Source of the DNA: Fimivicinus intestinavium
Lineage (GTDB): Bacteria; Bacillota; Clostridia; Oscillospirales; Acutalibacteraceae
Direction: 5' to 3'
DNA: 64,000 bases
NCBI GenBank assembly: GCA_018715765.1
Contig: DVKY01000044.1
Coordinates: 41,492-105,491 of the forward strand
Under the pieces are notes generated by a model that saw only the letters and a list, made by a program, of their open reading frames with translations, did no database searches and was not told the origin of the DNA. This document shows positions 25,363 through 33,737 of the stretch, in pieces. A program made the translations under genes and the position numbers. Every line of letters starts with the position of its first letter. Positions within the stretch are counted from its first letter, which is position 1.

Positions 25363-25907
25363 GGAGAGTCCCTCATCCTTTCTGCTTATCGAAATTGCCA
25401 AAATCATAGCATATTTTTCAAACAGAAAAGGCATTAAAATCGGGAAAATTGCAATTTTTTCTCATATTTTTTGTAATATTCGGAGTTTGTAAAAGAAGGA
25501 AGCCGGGGAAGCTTGTTCCTGATTAGGAAAGAGGCGTTTTCCAGCCTGGCCGGCAGGATCGATCCATCTGCCCGTCCTCCCGGAAGCGATTCGCCCTATT
25601 CTCCGCCTCAAAACACGCTAAGAATACATATACATTATGTATCAGAAGCTGCAAATCCGCACGCCCTGGGGGAGGCGGCAAGAAAGCGCCACAGGGAATT
25701 TGCGGAACATGCTGCGTATCCACGCATCCCCATGGGATGCGACATGTCCTGTGTGCAGCGGTTCCGTTGCTCACAGGTTCTTTCGGCAAAGGCAGTCAAG
25801 GCCTGCTCCTGCCGGTCAGGCAATGGCACGGTGCTGCCATGCTGCCGCCGTCCGGTAGGAACAGCCCTGACCGCTCCACGCTTGGAGATCCAATTGCCTT
25901 TTACAGA
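25363..25907. other. Intergenic stretch without a recognised gene
   Basis: 545 bp. The left 100 bp are AT-rich with a possible -10 (TATGAT, minus strand) for the RHH gene. The rest is GC-rich, with short frames on both strands that lack SD sequences and family motifs. Near 25857-25880 a degraded copy of the GGAACGGTC hairpin repeat (GGAACAGCCCTGACCGCTCC) can be seen. Confidence 0.5.
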
Positions 25908-26384
25908 TCATGAAAGCGTTCCGTATTTATCGCAGGTAAGAGTAACACGTACTTCTTCGGTACGGACAGGAATTCCCAAGAGATACCTTTTAAGTGTTGC
26001 CTCTCCAATTGCGCTGTTTCCGCTTGCCCATGCGGACTGAGAAATTGCCCTCCAATTATCATCATATATTTGAGTGTTGGGAGTTGCTTTTGTACACTTG
26101 ACACTATTCCCATAGGTATATTCAAATGTTCCAGTTACAGTAAATTTCCATTTTACTTTATCGGCACTATCGTAAAATGTTCTGGTTTTACTCCCGGAAA
26201 GGGTACTTGTTGATGCTTTCGTAGATACTAAGGGTATTGCTTCAATCGTATCTATCATGTAACTTCCATCAGGATAATAAATTACAGTAGAGTCAGTATT
26301 CACAATTGCATATGAGCTGAAATTGGAGAGAAGACACATCATAAGAATTATACATGACAGTGTGCTTATTACCCTCTTTTTCAT
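25908..26384 (-). CDS. Secreted DUF6147-like protein
   Basis: 158 aa. Clear signal peptide (MKKRVISTLSCIILMMCLLSNFSSYA). The mature part contains KTRTFYDSADKVKWKFTVTGTFEYTYG and CTKATPNTQIYDDNW, the pattern of DUF6147, small secreted beta-rich proteins of clostridia with no known function. Base composition is much more AT-rich than the neighbours, and codons end in A/T, suggesting acquisition by transfer. It lies 36 nt after a small membrane protein gene (26421-26852), so both are co-transcribed. Confidence 0.75.
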   Translation of the reverse strand: MKKRVISTLSCIILMMCLLSNFSSYAIVNTDSTVIYYPDGSYMIDTIEAIPLVSTKASTSTLSGSKTRTFYDSADKVKWKFTVTGTFEYTYGNSVKCTKATPNTQIYDDNWRAISQSAWASGNSAIGEATLKRYLLGIPVRTEEVRVTLTCDKYGTLS

Positions 26385-26420
26385 AAAACAACTCTCTTTC
26401 TATTTCGAGGAAATTAACCT

Positions 26421-26852
26421 CTAATCGACGACTTCGTAATAGACGATATTATCTTCTGTTCTGCCATTAGCATCTCTATGATTTTCAATTAATGCACTTG
26501 TATAAACTACCCCAACAATCGTCACAACCAGAATCGCGGCTACCAGAACAACCCTTCGCAGCGACATTTTTCTCCGAATTTTTTCAGGAAAGGAATCGAG
26601 CTCCTTCTCCAGAGCGACATTCCCCTGCACATCCGGCGAGCCAAACTCACGGATGATATCATGGATGGTCGCCTCCGGCTTTTCGCTGAGATAGTCTGCG
26701 ATGTCATTGCAAAGCATATCCAGATGAGATTCCTTTTCATGCGCGCTTCCGGTGAGCACTGCGTTGATATCCTTCAGATAGGTTTCCACCTTTTCAAGCA
26801 GCTCCGGCTTGATAGCGGCATCCAACAGCACCTTTTTCTGATGCTTTGTCAT
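26421..26852 (-). CDS. DUF6120-like small membrane protein (HAAS-type N-domain)
   Basis: 143 aa. The N-terminal half is helical and acidic (YLKDINAVLTGSAHEKESHLDML, then DYLSEKPEATIHDIIREFGSP), the HAAS/DUF1700-like signalling fold often paired with PadR regulators; one transmembrane segment (RVVLVAAILVVTIVGVVYTSAL) follows and a short polar tail. ATG 26852 is preceded by GGGGGG. No PadR gene is adjacent, although related loci normally have one. Partner of the secreted DUF6147-like protein. Confidence 0.72.
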   Translation of the reverse strand: MTKHQKKVLLDAAIKPELLEKVETYLKDINAVLTGSAHEKESHLDMLCNDIADYLSEKPEATIHDIIREFGSPDVQGNVALEKELDSFPEKIRRKMSLRRVVLVAAILVVTIVGVVYTSALIENHRDANGRTEDNIVYYEVVD

Positions 26853-27190
26853 CAAAATCCCCCCTTTTCCCTTATAAAGTCGTTTTAAGAAATAACTTTT
26901 TCCAGATCAATTGAGATGTTCTTTCCCCTCCTTCCATAATGACGGAAAAACATGAGCCCACAGAACGAATTTCCATAAATTACAAGGTAATAATATCATA
27001 CTCTTTGTCGAAAGTAAATAGTTTCAGTAGATATATGCAAAAAATTTATAGGTATACTTAGAATTCACTACAAAATTCCCAAAATTTATAAATAAATCTA
27101 TCTTTAGGATTTTTAATTTCTCTTATATAAAACACCATATTATATAATTAAAATTGCTTATATAAAAGAAGCTGCGGATATTTTCTATCA
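26853..27190. other. AT-rich intergenic region with an orphan Shine-Dalgarno
   Basis: Strongly AT-rich (especially 26980-27170). On the minus strand a good SD (GGAAGGAGGGG, about 26925-26935) is followed only by a 12-codon frame, which may be a leader or the remnant of a lost gene. No other feature is seen. Confidence 0.45.
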
Positions 27191-27227
27191 AAAAAACACC
27201 CGCAGCGACGCATCAGTCGCTGCGGGT
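27190..27227 (-). terminator. Intrinsic terminator of serS
   Basis: 12-bp stem ACCCGCAGCGAC (27198-27209) / GTCGCTGCGGGT (27216-27227), followed on the minus strand by GTTTTTTTG. Confidence 0.93.
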
Positions 27228-27244
27228 AACGGTTTGTTCTGTTT

Positions 27245-28525
27245 TTAGCGAATTTCCGCCTTGCCGCCCATATACATACGCAGCGGCTCCGGGATGGCGA
27301 TGGCGCCATCCGCCTGTAAGTTATTCTCCAAAAACGCGATAAGCATGCGCGGCGGCGCGACCACCGTGTTGTTGAGCGTGTGGGGGAAGTAATTGCCCTT
27401 CTCCTTACTGCGCACACGGATGCCCAGCCTGCGGGCCTGCGCGTCGCCAAGGTTGGAGCAACTGCCCACCTCAAAATATTTCTTCTGACGGGGCGACCAC
27501 GCCTCCACATCCACGCTTTTGACCTTCAAATCCGCCAGATCGCCGGAGCAGCACTCCAGAGAGCGCACCGGGATATCAAGGCTGCGGAAGAATTCCACCG
27601 TATAATGATACAGCTTCTCAAACCACTCCGGGCTCTCCTCCGGCTGGCAGACGACCACCATCTCCTGCTTTTCAAACTGATGGATGCGGTAAACCCCACG
27701 CTCCTCAATGCCGTGGGCTCCCACCTCCTTGCGGAAGCAGGGGGAATAGCTGGTCAGCGTCTGTGGCAGCTCCTTTTCTTCCAGAAGGGTGTCGATAAAT
27801 TTGCCGATCATGGAGTGCTCGCTCGTGCCGATGAGGTAAAGATCCTCGCCCTCAATCTTATACATCATGTTTTCCATCTCGGCAAAGCTCATCACCCCAT
27901 CCACCACGTTGCTGCGGATCATGAAGGGGGGCACATAATAAGTGAAGCCCTTGTCGATCATGAAATCCCGCGCATAGGAGAGGATTGCCGAGTGCAGCCG
28001 GGCGATGTCGCCGCGCAGGTAATAAAAGCCGTTGCCGCTCGTCCTGCGCGCGCTGTCGAGGTCGATGCCGTTCAGGCGCTCCATGATGTCCACATGGTAT
28101 GGCACCTCAAATTCCGGCACGCGGGGCTCGCCGAAGCGCTCAAGCTCCACATTTTCACTGTCATCCTTCCCGATGGGGACGGAGGGATCAATGATATTCG
28201 GGATCACCAGCATCCGCTCACGGATCTGGGCGGAGAGCCCGTTCACCTCGGCATCCAACGCGGCCATCTCCTCCGCCATGTCGGAAACGCTCTTTTTGGC
28301 CTGCTCCGCCTCCTCCCGCTGGCCCTTGGCCATCAGCGCGCCGATCTGCTTGCTGATCGCGTTGCGCTGGCTGCGCAGGTATTCGCAGCGCGTGCGCGCG
28401 GCCCGGCACTTCTCGTCGAGTGCGATCACTTCATCCACAAGCGGAAGCTTTTCCTCCTGAAACTTTTTGCGGATATTTTCTTTCACCACATCCGGGTTTG
28501 CACGCAGGAATTTGATGTCTAACAT
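27245..28525 (-). CDS. serS: Seryl-tRNA synthetase
   Basis: 426 aa. An N-terminal coiled-coil arm (about 30-100: FQEEKLPLVDEVIALDEKCR onward) that contacts the long variable arm of tRNA-Ser, then the class II core with motif 2 (YSPCFRKEVG...YRIHQFEKQE) and motif 3 (NTVVAPPRMLIAFLENN). It charges tRNA-Ser. The ATG at 28525 follows AAAGGAGATC; the frame extends to 28735 only by reading through the T-box. Expression is governed by that T-box (28560-28840). Confidence 0.97.
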   Translation of the reverse strand: MLDIKFLRANPDVVKENIRKKFQEEKLPLVDEVIALDEKCRAARTRCEYLRSQRNAISKQIGALMAKGQREEAEQAKKSVSDMAEEMAALDAEVNGLSAQIRERMLVIPNIIDPSVPIGKDDSENVELERFGEPRVPEFEVPYHVDIMERLNGIDLDSARRTSGNGFYYLRGDIARLHSAILSYARDFMIDKGFTYYVPPFMIRSNVVDGVMSFAEMENMMYKIEGEDLYLIGTSEHSMIGKFIDTLLEEKELPQTLTSYSPCFRKEVGAHGIEERGVYRIHQFEKQEMVVVCQPEESPEWFEKLYHYTVEFFRSLDIPVRSLECCSGDLADLKVKSVDVEAWSPRQKKYFEVGSCSNLGDAQARRLGIRVRSKEKGNYFPHTLNNTVVAPPRMLIAFLENNLQADGAIAIPEPLRMYMGGKAEIR

Positions 28526-28559
28526 AAGCGATCTCCTTTCATAATTCGGCGGCAAGCGG

Positions 28560-28840
28560 CAAAATAAAAAAGCCCCGTCCCCTTGATATGGGACGAAGCT
28601 GATCCTCCGCGGTGCCACCCATTTTGCCGGTTGCCCGGCCGCTTTTGCCGCGCTGTAACGGGCGCGCTCCCGCCGGCTCCTCACCGGCAGCTCCGAAAGT
28701 GGAGGCAGGCCTGCGCCTTTACCGGTTTGCACCAACCACCGGTTCTCTGCAAAAGGGGGATCAGGCCTGCGGCTTTCCTCATCGCTGCAACACTGAAAAA
28801 CACGGCGCTTTTTGTACGCAGGGCTTAACAGTGTCTATTG
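28560..28840 (-). promoter_or_regulatory. T-box riboswitch of serS, Ser specifier UCC
   Basis: On the minus strand: AGAGA-containing stem I base (near 28740), specifier loop with UCC at 28701-28703 before ACUUUCGGAGC, the antiterminator T-box core GGGTGGCACCGCGG (28607-28620) and a terminator stem AGCTTCGTCCC/GGGGACGGGGCT with a T run (28562-28600). Uncharged tRNA-Ser would pair with the specifier and the GGUGGCACC bulge to allow read-through into serS. Confidence 0.92.
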
Positions 28841-28846
28841 GAAAAT

Positions 28847-28875
28847 AGTATAGCCGATTCTTGTGCGTTTGACAA
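28847..28875 (-). promoter_or_regulatory. Sigma-A promoter of the serS T-box transcript
   Basis: Minus strand TTGTCA (28870-28875), 17-nt spacer, TATACT (28847-28852). Confidence 0.8.
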
Positions 28876-29107
28876 GTAGCGTTTTGATTTCTGCCCACCG
28901 CCGCCATGAAACAGGGAATTTAAGAAGCATATATTGAGAAAATTTTCACAAACTTTTTTTGAGGGCAGGGCATCGAAGCGCCTCGATTTGAGCGATATTC
29001 ACAAAAGTAGAGGGGATTGTTTGTGCAAAAAAACGGATTCCTTTCTGTAAGGCAATCCGCTTCTGTGAAACTATACAAGGAAAAACGCCTGCTTTTGATT
29101 GGTAATA

Positions 29108-29174
29108 TTGCACAAATATTAAAACCTTAAACTGTGCAACATGCCTTGACATGCGCATAAATTGGTGATAAGAT
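29108..29174 (+). promoter_or_regulatory. Promoter of the 50-aa protein gene with upstream inverted repeat
   Basis: TTGACA (29146-29151), 17-nt spacer, TAAGAT (29169-29174). Directly upstream TTGCACA (29108-29114) and TGTGCAA (29133-29139) form an inverted repeat with an 18-nt gap, a possible regulator site; a third TGTGCAA lies near 29028. Between 28880 and 29100 there is also a hairpin with a T run on the minus strand (about 29024-29060) without an obvious gene before it. Confidence 0.6.
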
Positions 29175-29204
29175 AAAGGCAATCTCAGGAAAGGATGATG
29201 AACA

Positions 29205-29357
29205 ATGTTGTCAACTTATGAAGAGAGAAAAATGTATCATGAGTGCAGCATGAAAATGATAAAGGATCTCGAGCAGGAGAAGCGTTTTTCCTGGCGGAAG
29301 GTGCGCAAGGCGATGACGCTTGCCGCCGTGCTTGATGCAGAGAGCAAGCTTTATTAA
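29205..29357 (+). CDS. Small basic helical protein, 50 aa, unknown
   Basis: 50 aa (MLSTYEERKMYHEC...). Almost entirely predicted helix, with charged N- and middle parts (KMIKDLEQEKRFSWRKVRKAM) and a short hydrophobic patch near the C-terminus. It has a full set of signals: near-consensus promoter, SD AAAGGA about 9 nt before the ATG, and a long terminator after the stop. No family recognised. The good signals, not homology, support it as a gene. Confidence 0.65.
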   Translation: MLSTYEERKMYHECSMKMIKDLEQEKRFSWRKVRKAMTLAAVLDAESKLY

Positions 29358-29399
29358 GGCATGTACGGCCTTTGCCTCCCAGGAGGGAAAAGAGGCCTG

Positions 29400-29447
29400 T
29401 AAACAACGTCCCCAGCGGTTTTTGAACCGCTGGGGGCGTTGTTTTTT
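29400..29447 (+). terminator. Intrinsic terminator after the 50-aa gene
   Basis: 19-nt imperfect stem AACAACGTCCCCAGCGGTT (29402-29420) / AACCGCTGGGGGCGTTGTT (29425-29443) with a TTTT tail. Confidence 0.93.
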
Positions 29448-29569
29448 ACTGCAATGGTCGGAGCGGGAACGGAAAGCATCCGTTTACCGCTGAAGAGTCC
29501 AAACGCCGGGCGGCAATTAAAAAAATCGGAATATTTCAAAAGAATAAAAATAATAATCGACAGCGTGTG

Positions 29570-29575
29570 TATAAT
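29570..29575 (+). promoter_or_regulatory. Probable -10 element of the surface protein gene
   Basis: Consensus TATAAT (29570-29575) preceded by GTGTG, 44 nt before the ATG; no good -35 is visible. Confidence 0.45.
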
Positions 29576-29618
29576 AAAAGCGCCAAAAAAATCTGTAGGA
29601 ATAAGGAGGAATTTGGAA

Positions 29619-32132
29619 ATGTTGTGGAAAAGATGTCTGGCATGCGCTCTGACCGTTCTGCTGGCGTGCTCCGTTACGCTAACGCCGGCAGCATCGGCAG
29701 CCGGCGGGGAAGAGATCACCATAACGGAAAGCGGCTACTACATGCAGAAGCTTTCCAACCCGACGGCGGGCGAGGGCGAGGCGGATGGGCTGGTCACACC
29801 GGCAGACCGCTTCAACAGCTATGGCTGGGCAACCGGGGAGCTGGGCGATTATATCTATGTTGGCTCCAACCGGAATTTGGTCGGCGGCACGGCCACCTCT
29901 TATGCGGCTGCAATGGGCGTGTCAAAGGAAGCGATCAGCACAATCCTGAAAGCGTTCACCAATGACGAGATCGCTGTGACGCCGGATGAAGATATGGACA
30001 AGGGCGGCGTCATCGTCCGGTACAATAAGACGACGGGTGAAATGGAAACGGCGTTCGAGCCCAACAAAAACATGCCCTCCCCCTTTAACGACATCACGGG
30101 CTACCGGATGTGCGTGGAGTTCAAGGGCTCCCTGTATTTCGGCACGACGGGCTCCGAGAACACCATGCTGATCCGCATTGGGCCGGATTTTGAGCCGGGC
30201 GACCTGCCGGAGATTATCGTGCATATGACCAAGCCGGAGGGCACTGGCATGGGCAATATCCGCGCCTATGATGTTACGGATGACGGCGAGCGGCTCTATA
30301 TCGGCGGCACGGATGGAACACTGCTGACAGAGCAGGATAAGGCGGATAACATCTCCGCCGCCGTGCATATCCAGACCACGACGGACGGCGAGCATTTTGA
30401 AACGATTGCCTGCCCACGCGATTTTTACCCCTACAACACATTGGAAAACGTCAATGTGGCAGGCGATGTGTGGGATCTGGTAGTCTATAAGGGCGAGGTT
30501 TACCTTTCTCTTGTCACCAATCTTGGCGCGGCCGTCTATAAGGGCGTAGAGGTCGGCAAGGGCGCGCCGGGCGCCAATGCTTACGGATGGAAGTGGACGG
30601 AATATATCGGCAATGGGATTGGCGTCCAGAGCGACCCGATCTACCCCGCCGGATTTGGCAATGCGAAAAACTATGCGGTTTCCCCCGTTGTATACAAAGG
30701 GGATCTCTACTATTTCGTGCTCTCCAACGCTGTGGATGCCGTTATCGCAGGCCTGCTGGGGACACTGTCCTTCCTGCAGTCGGGCGATATCAATCAGTAT
30801 TTTGACTCTCTGAAGATTATGGAGAGCAGCATGCAGAATAAGGCGACTATCTATCGTCTCGACGGGGATAAAAAGGTTGAGATGGTGATGGGCTCCCCGG
30901 ATGAATACTTCAACGAAGAAAAAGGAAACTATCTCTCTGAAACCTACGGCGGTTTCTCTGAGACGGACGGGCTGAGCTGCCTCCAGTATATCTGGCGCGC
31001 GGCGGAATACAACGGCAAGCTGATCTTTGGCACCTTTGACGCCTCCACGCTTTATCATGCCTTTACCAAGCTGACAAACGGCGACCTGATTGGTATGCCG
31101 GCGGACGAATGCGAGAGCCAGATCCGCTATGCCGTCGATTTGATTAACCTGCTTGGGGAAAAGCAGCTCATTGACGGGAACACAGAGGAGCTGCTGGTAA
31201 AGATCCTGGGCACGATCAACAGCCTCGTCGATAAGGAGGCGACGGAGCAATCCGTCAAGCAGCTGCTGGAGGGCGTGCTCCAGTTTAAAAAGGCCTTTGA
31301 CCGGATTAGCCCGGTGCTCGACCGGATTGTGAATGCAGATTGGTTTACAGCGGCTGCTGGTTCCATACAGGGCCTGAAGGCGCTGCAGGATATTTACAAT
31401 GCCATTGCCAATGTGAATGTGGAGGGCTTGGAACGCTATATCCGCATCTCCAACACCATTATGGAGAATACAGGCGGCTTCGAGCTCTACAGCACAGAGG
31501 ATGGCGTGCATTATACGCAGATTATCGACCACGGCTTCCATGACCGCTTCAATTATGGCTGCCGCTCCTTTATCGTGGGCTCGGACGGCCTGTATATCGG
31601 CACGGCGAATCCCTTCTATGGCGCACAGCTCTGGAAGATGAACGAGATCACGGCGCAGCTGAAAACGCTTGCCGTCGAAGGGCTGGAGCTTTCGTTTGAC
31701 CCTGCTGTGACGGAGTACACGGCTACAGTTGGCGAGGATGTGGAGGCCATCCGCCTGACTGCCGTGGGAGCGGACGCAGGCACGGCTGTGACGATAAACG
31801 GCACGCCGGCGTCAGGCGCGGTGCAGATCGCATTGCAGAAGGGCGAAAATGTGATCCGGATCGAAACCGCCTCCATAGACGGCAGCGAGACCGCTGTGTA
31901 TACGCTGTCCGTCACACGCGGCGACGCGCCCGCTGGTTCTGTGCAGACTCCCCCGGAGGAAGGGCAGCAGGAGACCCCCGCCCCCGATACAGCAGCTGGG
32001 GATGAGGAGCAGGCCGCTGACGCCGGTAAAATCGACATCCCGGATACGGGCAGCCTGTCCGTAGCGATGTTGGCCGTTTTGACGCTGGGCGCCGCCGCTT
32101 CTGTAGCGGTCAGCCGCAAAAAGCGCAGATAA
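29619..32132 (+). CDS. Large surface protein with cadherin-like domain and sortase-like C-terminus
   Basis: 837 aa. Signal peptide (MLWKRCLACALTVLLACSVT to ASA). The long N-terminal part (about 35-680) has recurrent short beta motifs such as LYFGTTGSE, LYIGGTDG, LIFGTFDAS and LYIGTANPF, suggesting a beta-propeller. Residues about 690-775 match a cadherin-like beta-sandwich (LAVEGLELSFDPAVTEYTATV then IRIETASIDGSE). A Pro/Glu/Ala linker ends in IPDTGS, a hydrophobic segment and RKKRR, a cell-wall sorting signal. Start: TAAGGAGG before ATG 29619. Probably binds or processes extracellular material; no catalytic site seen. Confidence 0.8.
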   Translation: MLWKRCLACALTVLLACSVTLTPAASAAGGEEITITESGYYMQKLSNPTAGEGEADGLVTPADRFNSYGWATGELGDYIYVGSNRNLVGGTATSYAAAMGVSKEAISTILKAFTNDEIAVTPDEDMDKGGVIVRYNKTTGEMETAFEPNKNMPSPFNDITGYRMCVEFKGSLYFGTTGSENTMLIRIGPDFEPGDLPEIIVHMTKPEGTGMGNIRAYDVTDDGERLYIGGTDGTLLTEQDKADNISAAVHIQTTTDGEHFETIACPRDFYPYNTLENVNVAGDVWDLVVYKGEVYLSLVTNLGAAVYKGVEVGKGAPGANAYGWKWTEYIGNGIGVQSDPIYPAGFGNAKNYAVSPVVYKGDLYYFVLSNAVDAVIAGLLGTLSFLQSGDINQYFDSLKIMESSMQNKATIYRLDGDKKVEMVMGSPDEYFNEEKGNYLSETYGGFSETDGLSCLQYIWRAAEYNGKLIFGTFDASTLYHAFTKLTNGDLIGMPADECESQIRYAVDLINLLGEKQLIDGNTEELLVKILGTINSLVDKEATEQSVKQLLEGVLQFKKAFDRISPVLDRIVNADWFTAAAGSIQGLKALQDIYNAIANVNVEGLERYIRISNTIMENTGGFELYSTEDGVHYTQIIDHGFHDRFNYGCRSFIVGSDGLYIGTANPFYGAQLWKMNEITAQLKTLAVEGLELSFDPAVTEYTATVGEDVEAIRLTAVGADAGTAVTINGTPASGAVQIALQKGENVIRIETASIDGSETAVYTLSVTRGDAPAGSVQTPPEEGQQETPAPDTAAGDEEQAADAGKIDIPDTGSLSVAMLAVLTLGAAASVAVSRKKRR

Positions 32133-32166
32133 CGGAGAGGACCGGCCGAGTAGCATGATTTAAAAA

Positions 32167-32280
32167 TCCCCGCCGGAGCAGCAGAAAAGCCTCCGGCGGG
32201 GAGAAAAGCGTTGAGAATTTCATTGGAATGGTCAAAAAGCCGCAGGGGCCGGGCGAACGGTTTCCCTGCGGCTTTTTTGC
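32167..32280. terminator. Two convergent intrinsic terminators
   Basis: Hairpin CCCCGCCGGAG / CTCCGGCGGGG (about 32168-32202) has a T run on the minus-strand side and suits the phosphatase-like gene. Hairpin AAGCCGCAGGGG / CCCTGCGGCTTTTTT (about 32238-32279) suits the plus-strand surface protein gene. Confidence 0.85.
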
Positions 32281-32283
32281 TGC

Positions 32284-32982
32284 CTATTCCGTCTCCTGTG
32301 TGCGCAGCTCCTCCAAATCCACATAAAACGCCTGCGTCTCGAGATCCGGTGCGGGCACTTCCTCCTGTGGGAAGGCAGGAATTTCCGCGATCACCTCCAC
32401 CTTTTGGCCGCGCATCCAAACGGAGGGCGTAATACGCACCGTATAGCCGCAGGCGTTTGGCGTGCGCCATTCCGGCATGGGGAGCTCCGGGATGCCGAAG
32501 GCGGAGAGCAGCGTCATGATCACGCCGCCGTGGGTGATGATGGCGGCGCTGGGCACCTGCGCTTTCATCATGCCCTCCACAATTTTGGCAAAGCAGCCGC
32601 ACACGCGCGCGGAGAATTCCGCGTTGCTTTCGCCAAAGGGGGGCGAAGCCTCTGGCCCGCCGGCCAGCCACAGGGCGAAGCCCTCGTCGTCGGCAAGCTG
32701 CTCCGGGGTCTTGCCCTCATACTCGCCAAAGTCATATTCCATCAGCTCGCGCATTTCAATCGGCTCCCGGTCAGGGTAAATCGCGTGCGCCGTCTGGGTG
32801 CAGCGTTTCAGCGGGCTTGTAAAAACGGCCTCCGCCTGCGGATAAACCGCTTCGTTTTTCAGCCTGTGAATCTCCGCGACGCCCTCCGGGCTGAGAAGCA
32901 CATCCGTGTGACCAATGTAACGGCCGGAGGCGCTGGAATCTGTTCTCCCGTTTCGGATGAGATGGATTTGATAAGTTTTCAT
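32284..32982 (-). CDS. Histidine-phosphatase-superfamily protein with catalytic His replaced by Asn
   Basis: 232 aa. The fold is that of phosphoglycerate-mutase-like phosphatases: HLIRNGRTDSSASGRYIGHTDVLLS, FTSPLKRCTQTA, MEYDFGEYEGK and the second catalytic block IITHGGVIM. In the first block the phospho-accepting His of the RHG motif is Asn11 (AAC codon, one base from CAC). The second His and both Arg remain. Phosphotransfer should therefore be lost or altered; a binding or regulatory role is possible. The rest of the gene is intact with normal codon use, so it is not a decaying pseudogene. Confidence 0.88.
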   Translation of the reverse strand: MKTYQIHLIRNGRTDSSASGRYIGHTDVLLSPEGVAEIHRLKNEAVYPQAEAVFTSPLKRCTQTAHAIYPDREPIEMRELMEYDFGEYEGKTPEQLADDEGFALWLAGGPEASPPFGESNAEFSARVCGCFAKIVEGMMKAQVPSAAIITHGGVIMTLLSAFGIPELPMPEWRTPNACGYTVRITPSVWMRGQKVEVIAEIPAFPQEEVPAPDLETQAFYVDLEELRTQETE

Positions 32983-33101
32983 TTTTCCTCCAAAATATTT
33001 TTTAAATTTTAGCAGTAATCACTATATACAAATCGAATTCTGTCATTTATAATAATTTCGCATTGCAATATACCATTTGTAATATCGTGAGGGATAGGAG
33101 A

Positions 33102-33737
33102 ATGAACAAAAGCTTTCCGACGCGGATGGTCCTGCTGCGCAAGGAGCGCGGCATGAGCCAGAAGGAGGCCGCCGCCGCCCTGGGGGTTTCGCAGGCCCTG
33201 CTTTCTCATTATGAAAAAGGCATTCGGGAATGCGGCCTGGATTTCGTAACGCGCGCGGCAAACTTTTACCACGTGACGTGCGATTATCTGCTCGGCTGCA
33301 GCGACAGCCGGACAGGGCTGACCGGCTTTTTTACGGAGGATGAGCTGGAGCAGGACCGGGAGATGAGCATCAGCACAATTTACCGTGCGGCGGCGAGGGT
33401 GCTGGATGCCGCGAATATGAACGCAGATCCTGTGCTGGGGGATCGGATGCAGTGGCTTTTCGCCCTGTCCGTCTACAATGGCCTGACCGCCTCTTCCCAG
33501 GCGGGGTTCCTGCCGCAGGGATCGATTCATTTTGATCCACAGGCGGCGGCGCTGCTCAGCAGCGGAATGATAACAGCAATCACACACTCCATCGCCGGAT
33601 CGGGAGAGGCCGAAAAAAAGGCGCCGGGAGCCGAAATCCAGGTGGTTCCACAGTGTGTGCAGACCCTGATCCTGGAGTCAGAAAATTATATCAGGCGCAA
33701 TTTGGATCAATATCTTTCCGGCAGAGAGTTGCGGTAG
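33102..33737 (+). CDS. XRE-family transcriptional regulator
   Basis: 211 aa. N-terminal Cro/C1 helix-turn-helix (RMVLLRKERGMSQKEAAAALGVSQALLSHYEKGIR, residues about 8-45) with the following CDYLLGCSD typical of clostridial XRE proteins. The C-terminal part (about 70-211) is helical with no recognised sensor. ATG 33102 has GGAG directly upstream and a better AGGG a few bases earlier; the frame back to 33063 has no SD. Divergent from the phosphatase-like gene, sharing a 119-bp AT-rich gap, so it might control that gene or itself. Confidence 0.87.
   Translation: MNKSFPTRMVLLRKERGMSQKEAAAALGVSQALLSHYEKGIRECGLDFVTRAANFYHVTCDYLLGCSDSRTGLTGFFTEDELEQDREMSISTIYRAAARVLDAANMNADPVLGDRMQWLFALSVYNGLTASSQAGFLPQGSIHFDPQAAALLSSGMITAITHSIAGSGEAEKKAPGAEIQVVPQCVQTLILESENYIRRNLDQYLSGRELR

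Noticed and set aside
25513..26040. Plus-strand frame of 175 codons overlapping the DUF6147 gene
   Set aside because: It crosses the 3' end of a secreted protein gene, lacks an SD and has low-complexity composition.
28946..29182. Minus-strand frame of 78 codons upstream of the 50-aa gene
   Set aside because: It covers the promoter and operator-like repeat, has no SD, and contains a terminator-like hairpin within it.
29922..31541. Long antisense open frame (539 codons) opposite the cadherin-domain surface protein gene
   Set aside because: It mirrors the codon structure of the real gene, has no SD or family motif, and the plus-strand product has signal peptide and sorting signal.
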